A stretch of DNA of 64,000 nt from Bacillus stratosphericus (GCF_020524495.1 NZ_JAIVLB010000001.1:1-64000), one strand, 5' to 3'; counted from the stretch's first letter, positions 8,191-17,310 are shown. Notes: a model not told the origin generated them from the letters alone. Program-made: numbers and translations.

Positions 8191-8628
8191 ATGAATAAAC
8201 ATTGATGCAAGCACTACTCATCGGATTCCATTAATTGGACATCTCGCATTGCTTCCCTTTGTGAATCGTATTCATCCATTCGTGATTGGGCTTGCTCTTT
8301 TATTCTGTATACTGTTCCTAACTGCACTTGTAACGCTTTCGCTGATCGGTGTTTCAAGAAGTTCAAATCTTCCCAGCGATCGCAATCAGCCTATTGTGGA
8401 AAAAATAATCTAGAGAAGCATCCATTGCAGGACTGATCGCCTCAATCATCGTTACCTTTACAGCCAATATCTCACAAGTTACGTTCGGCCTTTATGAAGG
8501 CTTTCTCGGGTTACTAGCAAACGTTCTTGTCATCTTGATATTGAATGAAGGTCACATCCAATTCCGTCACAAATGATCTGTTTGAAAAGGACGATGATAA
8601 AGCAGCAGCGATCGTAAATGAAGCGTAA
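8191..8628 (+). pseudogene. yodF: Decayed DUF3311 gene plus sodium:solute symporter (yodF-like) remnant
   Basis: After AGGAGGAAATC an ATG opens a frame that stops at codon 5. Joining frames restores a DUF3311-like small membrane protein (LMQALLIGF, then IGHLALLPFVNRIHPFVIGL), so at least two small indels are present. Behind it, 8430-8576 encodes a fragment resembling a symporter C-terminus (GLIASIIVTFTANISQVTFG, GLYEGFLGLLANVLVILIL). A further frame change near 8550 leads to an acidic tail ending NEA at 8628. Most of the expected 490-residue permease is missing. B. subtilis has yodF between yodC and ctpA, so this is a decayed yodF locus. Confidence 0.72.
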
Positions 8629-8634
8629 GCACAA

Positions 8635-8666
8635 GAAAAGCAGTCCCCTGATAAGGACTGCTTTTC
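8635..8666. terminator. Strong bidirectional terminator (ctpA / yodF remnant)
   Basis: Perfect 12-bp stem GAAAAGCAGTCC / GGACTGCTTTTC with an 8-nt loop, flanked by A/T tracts, at the ctpA stop codon. Confidence 0.8.
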
Positions 8667-10051
8667 TATTTCATTTCTTTTTTCAATACTTCGATTGCTT
8701 TTTTCATTTGCGTATCATTTTTCTTTAGCTTATCTTGGATGTTTGTCATCAGTACAGTCGTTGTGTCCCCTGTGAGAATACCATCTGTCTTCAGATCGTG
8801 ATCTGCTTGGAAATTTTTCACGATAGACTGGAATGCTTGATCGTACTCACCATTTGCTTTTGCTTTGTAGCCAATTGCTTGGAACATCTTTTGAGCCGCT
8901 TTGACTTCATCTCCATTATCATTCAGCTGGTAGATCTTTTTCGGGCTTAAGTATGGCAGCTTCGCATAACTTGGCAGAGATGCTTTCACCTGTGGTTCAA
9001 TTCCTTTTTTGTGAATCCAAGAACCATTCGGTGTCAGCCACTTTGCAATGGTTAACTTGACACTAGAGCCATCATTAAAGCTTTGCGCATTTTGAACAGT
9101 TCCTTTACCAAACGTCTTTTCACCAACAATTTGAATGCCTGATGATTGGTGCAGAGCCACCGCCATGATTTCAGCAGCGCTGGCTGAACCGCCGTTTACA
9201 AGGACAACTGCCGGCTGATGAACTTTCCGTTCCTTTTCAGCCTTGTACACTTGTTTCTTCCCTTTTTCTTCAACCTGCATGATGACTTTTCCTTTATCGA
9301 TAAAGTCATTACTCATTTCAATAGCTTCTGTCATAATGCCGCCTGGATTATCTCTCAGGTCAATGACAAATCCTTTCGCCCCTTTTTTCTCGAGTTCACC
9401 AATCGCTTTATCTAGCTCTTTAGATGTCGTTTCAGCAAAGGACGTAATCTGGATTTCTCCTATTTTATCTTTTGTTAGTTTTGTATAAACCGTTTCAAGC
9501 GGAATGGTGTCTCTTGTGATGTTCACATCCACATTTCCAACACCTTGCCGTCTCAGATGCAGCTTTACATCCGTTCCTTTTTTACCTCTGATCAGTGATA
9601 CTGCTTTATTGACAGACATTCCTTTTGTGCTTTTTCCATCTACCTCTAAAATACGATCATGAGGTTTCAAACCAGCTTTTTCAGCAGGAGAGCCTTTGAT
9701 CGGCGCGACAATTAAAATTTGTCCATCCTTTTCTTCTACTTGGGCACCAATTCCTTCAAATGAGGAAGAAATGGTGTTATTAAACCCTTCGGCTTCCTCC
9801 TGATCCATATATGTAGAGTATGGGTCATCAAGTGATGCAATCATTCCTTGAATTGCACCATCTACTAGTTTTTGATCATCCGTTTTGTCGTAATACTCAT
9901 CTTTTACCTTCGTATACGCAGCCATAAGTTTACTAAACTTCTCATCTCCTGAGACGCTGACAGCAGCTTGTTTTGTGATTACAAATGTAATGGCTGAAGA
10001 AAGTGCTGCTGTCACCAGAATGGCTATCACGAACTTGAATTGTTTTTTCAA
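8666..10051 (-). CDS. ctpA: Carboxy-terminal processing serine protease CtpA
   Basis: A membrane-anchored, extracytoplasmic C-terminal processing protease (S41A) of about 462 residues. In order it has an N-terminal membrane anchor (FVIAILVTAALSSAITFVI), a PDZ domain (GIGAQVEEKDGQILIV, GSPAEKAGLKPHDRI), and the catalytic core with VNGGSASAAEI (nucleophile Ser) and FGKGTVQ (Lys). A C-terminal peptidoglycan-binding domain follows (QMFQAIGYKAKANGEYDQAF ... DHDLKTDGILTGDT). The TTG at 10051 is preferred because AAAGGTGG lies about 8 bp before it; an ATG at 10078 is an alternative. Syntenic with B. subtilis ctpA. Confidence 0.92.
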   Translation of the reverse strand: MKKQFKFVIAILVTAALSSAITFVITKQAAVSVSGDEKFSKLMAAYTKVKDEYYDKTDDQKLVDGAIQGMIASLDDPYSTYMDQEEAEGFNNTISSSFEGIGAQVEEKDGQILIVAPIKGSPAEKAGLKPHDRILEVDGKSTKGMSVNKAVSLIRGKKGTDVKLHLRRQGVGNVDVNITRDTIPLETVYTKLTKDKIGEIQITSFAETTSKELDKAIGELEKKGAKGFVIDLRDNPGGIMTEAIEMSNDFIDKGKVIMQVEEKGKKQVYKAEKERKVHQPAVVLVNGGSASAAEIMAVALHQSSGIQIVGEKTFGKGTVQNAQSFNDGSSVKLTIAKWLTPNGSWIHKKGIEPQVKASLPSYAKLPYLSPKKIYQLNDNGDEVKAAQKMFQAIGYKAKANGEYDQAFQSIVKNFQADHDLKTDGILTGDTTTVLMTNIQDKLKKNDTQMKKAIEVLKKEMK

Positions 10052-10201
10052 AAAAACACCACCTTTATCTCCTTTCATTATTATCAAGGACGATGCTCCA
10101 TCCGTCAACCAAGGATCAAACTTCTAATTGAAAAGATAAGCCATTTGACCCTGCATTGCATAATCTTTAGAGAGGAACATGATAAGGAAAGAAGGGATTT
10201 T

Positions 10202-10900
10202 ATGAGTGACTATGTAGAAATGCTTGCCTATTTTGGTGTATCAGGTGCACATCCTGGTGGAATTGAGTTAACAAAAACCATGATTGAGCATATAAAATTG
10301 GACCGTGACGAGCGAATACTTGATGCCGGGTGCGGTACAGGACAAACCGCTGCGTATTTAGGAAATTTAGGCTTTGAAGTGGAGGCGGTTGATATGCACC
10401 CTTTGATGATTGAAAAGGCCAACCTTCGATTTAAACGAGAGGAGCTACCAATCCGCGCCCTGCAAGCATCCGTTGAAAACCTTCCATTTGCAGATGCATC
10501 GTTCTCTCTACTGATCAGTGAATCTGTTCTTAGCTTTACTCATTTATCTGTTGCGCTTGCTGAGATAAAACGGGTTCTTGCCCCTGGAAGTAAATTGATC
10601 GCAAATGAAGCTGTGCTAAAAGCACCTCTTACACCCGAAGAACAGGCGGTTGTTCGTGGATTTTATGGCTTCCACTCCCTCCTTTCTCTATCAGAATGGA
10701 AGGAGCAGTTAACAGCGTCAGGCTTCCGTGACATTCGAATTCTCTCATTCGATGAGCATATGGTACAGGAGGAGCCAACAGAAATGGAATTATCTGATCA
10801 AATCCCGCCTTCTCTTTACGATACGCTGCAAACACACTACGATCTCATTCAAGCGCACCGAAAAAGCCTGAGTCACATTTTATTTGAGTGTACAGTATAA
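10202..10900 (+). CDS. yodH: SAM-dependent methyltransferase YodH
   Basis: A 232-residue class I methyltransferase. Motif I is ILDAGCGTGQTAAYLG, followed by the acidic VEAVDMHPLMIEKA and motif II/III regions (ENLPFADASFSLLISESVL). The substrate is unknown; the methyltransferase-11 type covers small molecules and quinones. The start at 10202 follows AAGGAAAGAAGGG; the frame stays open upstream but without a ribosome site. It is divergent from ctpA with about 150 bp between. Confidence 0.88.
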   Translation: MSDYVEMLAYFGVSGAHPGGIELTKTMIEHIKLDRDERILDAGCGTGQTAAYLGNLGFEVEAVDMHPLMIEKANLRFKREELPIRALQASVENLPFADASFSLLISESVLSFTHLSVALAEIKRVLAPGSKLIANEAVLKAPLTPEEQAVVRGFYGFHSLLSLSEWKEQLTASGFRDIRILSFDEHMVQEEPTEMELSDQIPPSLYDTLQTHYDLIQAHRKSLSHILFECTV

Positions 10901-10992
10901 AATGAGCGAATCTCCTATATGTTTTGTCCAAACTCTATGATATCTCTCGCATAGGATAAGAGTGAAAAGAGTTTGTCATAAGGAGGAAAAAC

Positions 10993-11256
10993 ATGGAGCG
11001 CTACTACAAACTTTGTCAGCAGCATATGGGGAAAGTCGCTAGAATCACCGATCATAATGGGAGAGTACATGTCGGCCGTATTGAGCGGGTGACAAACCGC
11101 AAAGTCTATATTCGCCCTATTGGAAGGTCCCGACAAGGCTTTGGCTTTGGTTTTTACGGAGGTTATTATGGCTGGGGTTGGGGCTGGGGAGCAGCTTATG
11201 GCATTGGCCTCGGTTTTATTACTGGATTCGCTTTAGCAGGATTGTTCTTTTTTTAA
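10993..11256 (+). CDS. yodI: Small Gly/aromatic-rich protein YodI
   Basis: An 87-residue protein that matches the layout of B. subtilis YodI. A basic N-terminus (MERYYKLCQQHMGKVARITD) and a short Sm-like strand segment (GRVHVGRIERVTNRKVYIRP) lead into a Gly/Tyr/Trp-rich stretch (GFGFGFYGGYYGWGWGWG). It ends in a hydrophobic tail (GLGFITGFALAGLFFF). The composition suggests an envelope or spore-surface protein. A clear AAGGAGGAAAAAC site precedes the start. Confidence 0.8.
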   Translation: MERYYKLCQQHMGKVARITDHNGRVHVGRIERVTNRKVYIRPIGRSRQGFGFGFYGGYYGWGWGWGAAYGIGLGFITGFALAGLFFF

Positions 11257-11270
11257 AAGGAGAATAAAAG

Positions 11271-11300
11271 AAGGCCCCCCAAATAGCTGGGAGGCCTTTT
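11271..11300. terminator. Bidirectional terminator between yodI and yodJ
   Basis: AAGGCCCCCC and GGGAGGCCTT pair to form a GC-rich stem followed by TTTT in the convergent gap. Confidence 0.75.
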
Positions 11301-11306
11301 ATTTGT

Positions 11307-12137
11307 TTATATTTTCTTCACTTTGTTCACGTACTCTTCAAAAGTTAAGTCGTGATCATGCATCGCTTTTGCTGCTTCTTTCCCAACATAGCGCAGGTGC
11401 CACGGCTCATATTCGTATTTCGTAATGTCTTCTTTTCCTTTTGGATAACGGATGATAAAACCGTATTTATAGGCGCTTTTAGCAACCCATTTGCCCTCGG
11501 GTGTTTCACCAAATTTTTCAGAGATCTCAAAGTCGACACTTTTTGAGGAAATGTCCATAGCGAGACCTGTTTGATGTTCACTTTCGCCTGGTAAAGCTAC
11601 TGCTTCTTGGGCTTTTTCTTTCCCTTTTAATTTGACCTCACTATCAAAAATGACTTTTTGACGGTCATAGGAGCGATAGCCAGATACTGCAGCCAACTCA
11701 AAGTTTTTCTTTTTTGCCTCTTTGAATAACTTCTCAAGTGCTTCGGCTGCTTCTTTACGAATATATCGTTTTTCAATATCATCTAAAAAAGAGAATTCTA
11801 CTTTTGGTACAACGAGATCAGAAGGTTTATAGGTTCCTGGTAATGAGTATTCTTTGTTGACAAGTGCTAGCACATTTTCAGGGTTTTGAATGGTTTTTTG
11901 CCCACTAACAACCTTGATGTCATTGAAATATTCACTCTTTAACGTCAGCTCTTGATTAGATGAATCTGCCGTATCATTTGAGTTTTGCTGGGATGATGAA
12001 CTTGCTGTGTTTTTTTGTTCGCTTGTTTTGTTAGATTCAGATGTACCGCTTTTTTGGTCTAGCAACTGGCAGCCTGATAATGCGGCCGTCAAACCAAGAA
12101 TCGATGCAATTGAGAGTATTTTATAGCTGTTCTTCAT
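11307..12137 (-). CDS. yodJ: D-alanyl-D-alanine carboxypeptidase lipoprotein (VanY family, YodJ)
   Basis: A 276-residue lipoprotein with signal peptide and lipobox (AALSGC, Cys near residue 24), then a Ser/Asn/Gln-rich linker. The C-terminal VanY/peptidase M15 domain has SGYRSYDRQ, SEHQTGLAMDIS (zinc-binding His and Asp) and YEPWHLRYVG (zinc His). It removes the terminal D-Ala of peptidoglycan stem peptides. The start MKNSYKIL is preferred over an upstream in-frame ATG because GAAGGAAGG precedes it. Lies 68 bp downstream of deoD on the same strand. Confidence 0.9.
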   Translation of the reverse strand: MKNSYKILSIASILGLTAALSGCQLLDQKSGTSESNKTSEQKNTASSSSQQNSNDTADSSNQELTLKSEYFNDIKVVSGQKTIQNPENVLALVNKEYSLPGTYKPSDLVVPKVEFSFLDDIEKRYIRKEAAEALEKLFKEAKKKNFELAAVSGYRSYDRQKVIFDSEVKLKGKEKAQEAVALPGESEHQTGLAMDISSKSVDFEISEKFGETPEGKWVAKSAYKYGFIIRYPKGKEDITKYEYEPWHLRYVGKEAAKAMHDHDLTFEEYVNKVKKI

Positions 12138-12205
12138 GACATACCTTCCTTCTTCTCTACTAAAAAAATAAAGATGCGCTACATCGTAGCACACCCTTTA
12201 TACTA

Positions 12206-12901
12206 TTATAAAACAGAGTCTAGTGCAATTAAGATCATTTCGTCAAAAGTCGTTTGACGCTCTTCAGCAGTTGTTTCTTCTCCTGTTACTACATGATCAC
12301 TCACTGTGAGAATCGATAACGCTTTTCTACCAAATTTTGCAGCAAGCGTATATAGAGCTGTTGTCTCCATTTCAATGGCTAGAATACCGTATTGATCCAT
12401 GAGCTCAAGTGGTTTTTCATTGTAAAATTGGTCTGCTGTAAATACATTTCCGACACGAACGGCTACATTTTTTACTTCTGCTGTGTCATAGGCTTTCTTA
12501 AGAAGACCAAAATCAGCGCAAGGTGCGTAATCAATCGGTCCAAATGCCACACGGTTCATTTGAGAATCTGTTGATGATGTTTGGGCTAATATCACATCAC
12601 GTACATTGACATCCTTTTTGATCGCTCCGCAAGACCCAACTCGGATTAGATTTTGAACATCATAGCTTTGAATGAGTTCATTCACATAAATCGAAATAGA
12701 CGGTACGCCCATTCCAGTGCCCTGTACAGAAATACGCTTTCCTTTATAGATTCCAGTAAAACCATACATTCCGCGCACTTCATTATAGCACACGACATCC
12801 TCTAAATATGTATCTGCAATATATTTCGCACGAAGCGGATCGCCTGGTAGCAATACCGTTTCTGCAATTTGTCCTTTTTCTGCTCCAATATGTACACTCA
12901 T
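12206..12901 (-). CDS. deoD: Purine-nucleoside phosphorylase DeoD
   Basis: A 231-residue trimeric/hexameric-type purine nucleoside phosphorylase (PNP/UDP family 1) that phosphorolyses (deoxy)adenosine, guanosine and inosine. Motifs visible: [26 protein letters not shown] at the N-terminus, the phosphate-binding RVGSCGA, the substrate segment [22 protein letters not shown], and SDHVVTGEE with the catalytic Asp. The length is close to the 233 of B. subtilis. GTGGAGGC precedes the start. Confidence 0.95.
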   Translation of the reverse strand: MSVHIGAEKGQIAETVLLPGDPLRAKYIADTYLEDVVCYNEVRGMYGFTGIYKGKRISVQGTGMGVPSISIYVNELIQSYDVQNLIRVGSCGAIKKDVNVRDVILAQTSSTDSQMNRVAFGPIDYAPCADFGLLKKAYDTAEVKNVAVRVGNVFTADQFYNEKPLELMDQYGILAIEMETTALYTLAAKFGRKALSILTVSDHVVTGEETTAEERQTTFDEMILIALDSVL

Positions 12902-12976
12902 TTTTTAGCCTCCACTTACGTTTAACATGTGTTTTGTCCTATTTATTATAAACGATTGAGACAAAAAAAGAAAATA

Positions 12977-12998
12977 GCCAGCTGGCTCATAAGCTGGC
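12977..12998 (-). terminator. Terminator of yodL
   Basis: GCCAGCT / AGCTGGC stem; on the minus strand it is followed by TATTTTCTTTTTTT, as expected for a terminator downstream of yodL. Confidence 0.7.
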
Positions 12999-13014
12999 AC
13001 TAGAAACCATCTAT

Positions 13015-13332
13015 TTAACTCATCGTCATTAGTCTGTCACTACGTTTCCATCCTGTCGGAAAAAGCTGATAATAGCACTTCCCCTTTTTCCTGTCATCAA
13101 TCACAACGATATCACCTGTTGTCATAAACCGCGCATTGTAATCATTAGGGACTGTATCATGTACATTAAATGTCGAGAATGCTTTTTCCAGTACATCATG
13201 GTGTGTTCTGCCGCCAATCTTTGTCCGGTACACAGGCTGATGCCCGTTCGTTTCACCATAAGCAGGTGTCTGATAAATGGTTAAGTGATAAGCTGAAGGT
13301 TTCTTTTGAAAAAATCTCAACGTCAATTGCAT
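13015..13332 (-). CDS. yodL: YodL, MreB-pathway inhibitor homologue
   Basis: A 105-residue soluble protein closely resembling B. subtilis YodL in its N-terminus (LRFFQKKPSAYHLTIYQTPAYGE) and core (VYRTKIGGRTHHDVLEKAF, DYNARFMTTGDIVVIDD). Overexpressed B. subtilis YodL has been reported to disturb cell width through MreB. The start follows GGGGAGGGATTTGA. Flanked by deoD and yodM as in B. subtilis. Confidence 0.85.
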   Translation of the reverse strand: MQLTLRFFQKKPSAYHLTIYQTPAYGETNGHQPVYRTKIGGRTHHDVLEKAFSTFNVHDTVPNDYNARFMTTGDIVVIDDRKKGKCYYQLFPTGWKRSDRLMTMS

Positions 13333-13386
13333 TCAAATCCCTCCCCTTTTATATAAAATTGGCTGGGATCTGTCAATCTCCTTCTT

Positions 13387-13995
13387 CTATTTTTGTCGAA
13401 TGACGGACAATTTTTCGTCAATCTTTTTACATATGAGAAATAATGCTAGTCCTATCGCAAAGCCTCCCGCTACATCTGTTAAATAATGAACACCGATATA
13501 CATTCGGCTAATGCCAATCACAATGACAAATAGTCCCGTAATCAAGTAGACCATTATTTTTCTTTTTTTCAGCCAGGGAATCATCTCAACTAATAGATAT
13601 GCTATAAACGGGTAGATGGTGGATGCATTCATTGAATGTCCACTCGGAAAGCTGTAATAGGTTTCATTGACAAGCTGATCAAAGGCCGGACGCTCTCTAG
13701 CAAACAGCCCCTTCAGTTCGTGATTAACCGTTTTTTCTGTGATATATAATAGAAAAAGTAACATGATAGAGTAGTACCGCTTATACATAATCAGTACCAC
13801 ACTAAAGATGAGCATGATCGGAACTAGCAGAGCGCTGATGCCAAAGTCCGTTACAGCGAGCATCGCATCGTTTAAAAAAGGGAGTCTGATTTTTTCAAAC
13901 CATAAAATGATCTGGTTGTCCACTTCTTGAAATACACCAGATATCATAAGCGCAGCGAAGCCGCCAAATAAAATGAAAAGAAACATGACATACAC
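13387..13995 (-). CDS. yodM: PAP2-family membrane phosphatase YodM
   Basis: A 202-residue integral membrane phosphatase of the PAP2 superfamily (lipid phosphate phosphatase type). The three motifs are present: KGLFARERP, PSGHSMNAS and SRMYIGVHYLTDV, embedded in six hydrophobic segments. Substrates are probably phosphatidylglycerol-phosphate or undecaprenyl-pyrophosphate. Translation probably starts with GTG at 13995, after GGAGGGGGGAATTC. Located between yodL and yozD as in B. subtilis. Confidence 0.88.
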   Translation of the reverse strand: MYVMFLFILFGGFAALMISGVFQEVDNQIILWFEKIRLPFLNDAMLAVTDFGISALLVPIMLIFSVVLIMYKRYYSIMLLFLLYITEKTVNHELKGLFARERPAFDQLVNETYYSFPSGHSMNASTIYPFIAYLLVEMIPWLKKRKIMVYLITGLFVIVIGISRMYIGVHYLTDVAGGFAIGLALFLICKKIDEKLSVIRQK

Positions 13996-14043
13996 GCTAA
14001 AGAATTCCCCCCTCCCTCTCAGAATCTCTTCAAAGTATAATTT

Positions 14044-14214
14044 CTACCACGCCTCTTCTTCAACTATCATTGCTTTTTTTAGCATATACTCAAACGTAAT
14101 GTCAGCAAGCTCAAACGTTTCTAGCTCAGTTGGTATGTACCCTCTTTTGACCAGCTCCATGTAGAAGAATTCCGCAATTTCCTCTGTATCAATCACCAAG
14201 TCTGCTTCTTTCAT
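14044..14214 (-). CDS. yozD: Small acidic protein YozD
   Basis: A 56-residue acidic protein beginning MKEADLVIDTEEIAEFFYME and continuing LVKRGYIPTELETFELADIT, then a C-terminal helix. It resembles B. subtilis YozD (58 residues) in length, sequence and position beside yodM. A perfect AAAGGAGGCGG precedes the start. Function unknown. Confidence 0.82.
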   Translation of the reverse strand: MKEADLVIDTEEIAEFFYMELVKRGYIPTELETFELADITFEYMLKKAMIVEEEAW

Positions 14215-14333
14215 TGCTTTCCGCCTCCTTTTTTATGATGTATGAACGCCGCCTTATTTTTATTACAGTTTGTCATAATGGCTCATTTCATTCATATAAA
14301 TGCAGTAAACAAACAGAAAAGGGGCTTGAAGCC

Positions 14334-14468
14334 ATGAAATGGTTAAGCATATTAGATGGTGATACTTTTGATCAATTGATGGGCCGTATCTTGAGGGGAT
14401 GGTTTTATGTGATTGCTTTTTTCTGTGTGCCTTATTTTTTATTCGTGTTAGGACAAGTCTTTTTTTAA
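14334..14468 (+). CDS. Small membrane protein, 44 residues
   Basis: The frame starts at ATG 14334 after AAAAGGGGC. The product begins MKWLSILDGDTFDQLMGRIL and ends in one strongly hydrophobic segment (GWFYVIAFFCVPYFLFVLGQ). It lies between yozD and yodN on the opposite strand, and its stop overlaps the yodN stop region by 4 bp. A single-span tail-anchored protein is likely. I recognise no family. Confidence 0.6.
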   Translation: MKWLSILDGDTFDQLMGRILRGWFYVIAFFCVPYFLFVLGQVFF

Positions 14469-15145
14469 CCAAAATGCTCGTTTAAACTTTCCAATATAAA
14501 ATCCATCATATCCTTATATTCTGGATCTTTGAAAAATTCGTAGAGAATTTTATAATCATTATAAATATCAAGAAGCTCATCCACTATAGATACAGCGAGA
14601 AATTCTAGTGATGCTTCACTTTCTTGTGTCTCTTCTAACTGTAATAGTGCCGTTTGTACCATATCTTCTTCTATTCCTTTTGAGGTCTCTCCGACGTAAT
14701 GCACAAAAAGAAGCTGATGTACAAACTGGTCCACCTCATATTTCCTCAGTACAAGCGTTAAGTCTTCCTCCTCTGTTTCCAGCCACTCTCCATCTTTTAG
14801 CCTCGTGAGTTCGTAAATGACATCTTCCCAGCCATCTTCAAGGTAACGCCAAATTTCAGTCCGATGGCCAATGATTTTAAAGAGCTCTTTTCCATAATCT
14901 TTTACATATACAACATCGCCAATGAGGAATTCATATTCAATATCCAGCTTTTCTGTATCCACAATCATCCCATCGTACTCATCATAAAGCTGAAGTGATG
15001 TTTCAAAATAAAGCACCTCATTATGATTGACCTCGTACAGATAGTGCTGGTCAATTTGATGGACTTTTGTTATCGTTCCGACTGTGCCGTACATGACAAC
15101 GACGACAATATCCCCTACATTATATTTTGGTGCTTTCGCCTTCAT
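14465..15145 (-). CDS. yodN: YodN-like protein with N-terminal SH3-like region
   Basis: A 226-residue acidic soluble protein. The N-terminal half holds two KOW/SH3-like strand modules (YNVGDIVVVVMYGTVGTITK and EFLIGDVVYVKDYGKELFKI); the C-terminal half is helical and acidic. The start at 15145 follows GGGGGAGACAGA; upstream codons to 15229 lack a site. The name rests on position (B. subtilis yodN lies between yozD and yozE) and length. Function unknown. Confidence 0.75.
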   Translation of the reverse strand: MKAKAPKYNVGDIVVVVMYGTVGTITKVHQIDQHYLYEVNHNEVLYFETSLQLYDEYDGMIVDTEKLDIEYEFLIGDVVYVKDYGKELFKIIGHRTEIWRYLEDGWEDVIYELTRLKDGEWLETEEEDLTLVLRKYEVDQFVHQLLFVHYVGETSKGIEEDMVQTALLQLEETQESEASLEFLAVSIVDELLDIYNDYKILYEFFKDPEYKDMMDFILESLNEHFG

Positions 15146-15288
15146 TCTGTCTCCCCCTTGCCCGACTTTTGGTCTTAACGTATCGTATGCCGGCACAAGG
15201 AATTCTGCATGGGCAACCACACCATGCAAAACGTTTTATTTCTTCATCAAAAACCGCCTCTCCCATTCGGAACAAGCGGTTGTGTGTG

Positions 15289-15513
15289 TTATTTTTTTTT
15301 GACTTCTACTTCGTATTGTTCAAACGCTTCGTCAAAAGTGGTCATGGAGCTTAAATAATCTCCATTCAATTCTAAATAGGCACATAGCTCTTGATAATCA
15401 GTGGAAGCTTTAGGAAAGCTGTGATCTTCATAAGCAGCATTTGCAAAATGACTGATTTCATCTTGCGGTTTTGGATGTCTGTATTTCATTAAATAATGGT
15501 AAAACGACTTCAC
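15289..15513 (-). CDS. yozE: YozE/UPF0346 family protein
   Basis: A 74-residue protein with the UPF0346 signature: MKSFYHYLMKYRHPKP, ISHFANAAYEDHSFPK and YQELCAYLELNGDYLSSM. The family is a small helical bundle of unknown function found across Bacilli. The start is GTG at 15513, after GGAGGGAAAAACAG. Confidence 0.88.
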   Translation of the reverse strand: MKSFYHYLMKYRHPKPQDEISHFANAAYEDHSFPKASTDYQELCAYLELNGDYLSSMTTFDEAFEQYEVEVKKK

Positions 15514-15592
15514 CTGTTTTTCCCTCCGCGATACTCTATTTTGTTGTTATATTATACAGGAATTTGATCACTTGTATAGGCGGAGGTACAAC

Positions 15593-15874
15593 TTATGAAG
15601 AAAAATCAAAGTAATTTCGCTTTAACAACCGCTCCATGCTCATTAATTCTTCAAATGAGATTTTTTCTGGAAGCTGTGTTTGATCCACTAAAATTAATTG
15701 ATCCTCTATCTCTTTTACCGTCTCATCCTTCTGATACGTCATGCCGCAATGCATGCAGGAGATCGACGGCGTCTCGATAATTTCAATCGATTGTGTGCCA
15801 GTGATCAGCTCCCAATAGACCGTTGTCTGCTCTTCGTTTGCTTTATTTTCCTCACACCAATCACATGTCAGCAA
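15593..15874 (-). CDS. yokU: YokU-family protein with YgiT-type zinc finger
   Basis: A 93-residue protein with two CxxC motifs (CDWCEEN near the N-terminus; CMHCG near residue 40) that form a YgiT-like zinc ribbon, followed by a helical tail. The start is TTG at 15874, with its AGGAGG site inside the last codons of kamA, so it is translationally coupled to kamA. B. subtilis yokU also adjoins kamA. Function unknown. Confidence 0.82.
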   Translation of the reverse strand: MLTCDWCEENKANEEQTTVYWELITGTQSIEIIETPSISCMHCGMTYQKDETVKEIEDQLILVDQTQLPEKISFEELMSMERLLKRNYFDFSS

Positions 15875-15876
15875 GG

Positions 15877-17277
15877 TTATTTCTCCTCCTTTACAGTTTG
15901 TTCTTTTTTGAGCTGCGCTTGATATTTCTTCTCTTTTAATTCATCCCGTTTTTCACGTTTATTTTTGAGGGTATCATGCTCAGGATTTGTCTCATAGGCT
16001 TCTCTTCGTTTCATTCGGCTTAAATTTTCAGGCGTAAACGATCTAGCTTCATCCTGAAATAGAGCTGTCACGCCAATTGCAGGTTCTTGTTTCTCTTCGT
16101 AGATTTCATTAAAATACGCATCTGCCTGGCCTGCGACGTAATGCTCTGGCTCTGGATAAGAGGTGATGACGCCTTCAAAGTTACGAAGGACAACTTTATC
16201 AGGGCTTTGCGATAATAAATAATTTGGCTGTAAAGCGATCTTTCCTCCGCCTCCTGGCGCATCTACAACAAAGCTTGGCACTGCATAGCCGCTCGTATGC
16301 CCTCTTAAGCCTTCAATGATTTCAAGTCCTTTTGAGACTGGTGTTCTAAAATGGCCAATCCCCTCAGATAAATCACATTGGTAAATATAATAGGGTCTGA
16401 CGCGAATCTTCACCAGATCATGCATCAGCTTCTTCATAATCGGCACACTGTCGTTAATACCGGCAAGGATGACGGCCTGATTACCTACAGGGACACCAGC
16501 ATTGACAAGACGTTCACACGCTTCTTTTGCTTCTTTTGTGATTTCAATGCTTGTATTGAAATGGGTATTCAGCCAAACCGGATGATATTTTTTCAAAATC
16601 TCACACAGTTCATCTGTAATTCGTTGCGGAAAGACAACAGGAGCACGGGTTCCAATCCGAATGATCTCAACGTGTGGAATGTCTCGTAAGTTTTTCAAAA
16701 TGTATTCAAGGACTTGATCATTGATTAATAGCCCATCACCGCCCGAAATTAAAACATCTCGCACCTCAGGTGTTTCTCTAATATACCCAATGGCAGCGTC
16801 TAATTGCTTTTTAGGGACGCCCATCCCGATCTGTCCGGAAAAACGTCTTCTCGTACAATAGCGACAGTACATGGAGCACTGATTTGTGACAAGAAACAGC
16901 ACACGATCTGGATACCGGTGCGTTAAACCTGGGACGGGTGAATCCTCATCTTCATGAAGCGGGTCTTCTAGGTCATATTTTGTTTTATGAAGCTCCTCTG
17001 CAATTGGCACAGATTGCATACGTATCGGACATCTTGGATCGTCTGGATTCATCAATGAGGCATAGTAAGGTGTAATGTTGAGCGGAATCGTTTTGGTGGA
17101 AATCTTCACCCCTTCTTTTTCCTCTTCTGTTAAGTTCACTACTTTTTCTAAATCTTCAAGCGTTTTAACAGTATGCGTCAGCTGCCAAATCCAGTCGTTC
17201 CACTCTTCCTCGGGTACATCCTTCCAAAGCTCAATGTCCTTCCAATGACGCGTTGGTTCATACAATTTTTGATTCAT
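15877..17277 (-). CDS. kamA: L-lysine 2,3-aminomutase KamA (radical SAM, PLP)
   Basis: A 466-residue enzyme that converts L-lysine to L-beta-lysine. The radical-SAM motif CSMYCRYC lies at Cys134/138/141 from the chosen start, near the N-terminal boundary seen in B. subtilis KamA. The glycine-rich ISGGDGLL binds SAM, and DAPGGGGKIALQPNY carries the PLP lysine. The C-terminal tail is Lys/Glu-rich. The start at 17277 was chosen because GGGGGAATGGAT precedes it. Upstream lies a sigma-54 promoter and an enhancer-binding protein gene, suggesting lysine-catabolic induction; yokU follows in the same unit. The B. subtilis downstream genes yodP-yodT are not present here. Confidence 0.95.
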   Translation of the reverse strand: MNQKLYEPTRHWKDIELWKDVPEEEWNDWIWQLTHTVKTLEDLEKVVNLTEEEKEGVKISTKTIPLNITPYYASLMNPDDPRCPIRMQSVPIAEELHKTKYDLEDPLHEDEDSPVPGLTHRYPDRVLFLVTNQCSMYCRYCTRRRFSGQIGMGVPKKQLDAAIGYIRETPEVRDVLISGGDGLLINDQVLEYILKNLRDIPHVEIIRIGTRAPVVFPQRITDELCEILKKYHPVWLNTHFNTSIEITKEAKEACERLVNAGVPVGNQAVILAGINDSVPIMKKLMHDLVKIRVRPYYIYQCDLSEGIGHFRTPVSKGLEIIEGLRGHTSGYAVPSFVVDAPGGGGKIALQPNYLLSQSPDKVVLRNFEGVITSYPEPEHYVAGQADAYFNEIYEEKQEPAIGVTALFQDEARSFTPENLSRMKRREAYETNPEHDTLKNKREKRDELKEKKYQAQLKKEQTVKEEK

Positions 17278-17310
17278 ATCCATTCCCCCTATCAGCATTC
17301 ACTTTATACT

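Noticed and set aside
14016-14040. Repeat-like CCCTCCCTCTC tract upstream of yodM
   Set aside because: It is simply the GGGAGGGGGG ribosome site of yodM on the opposite strand.
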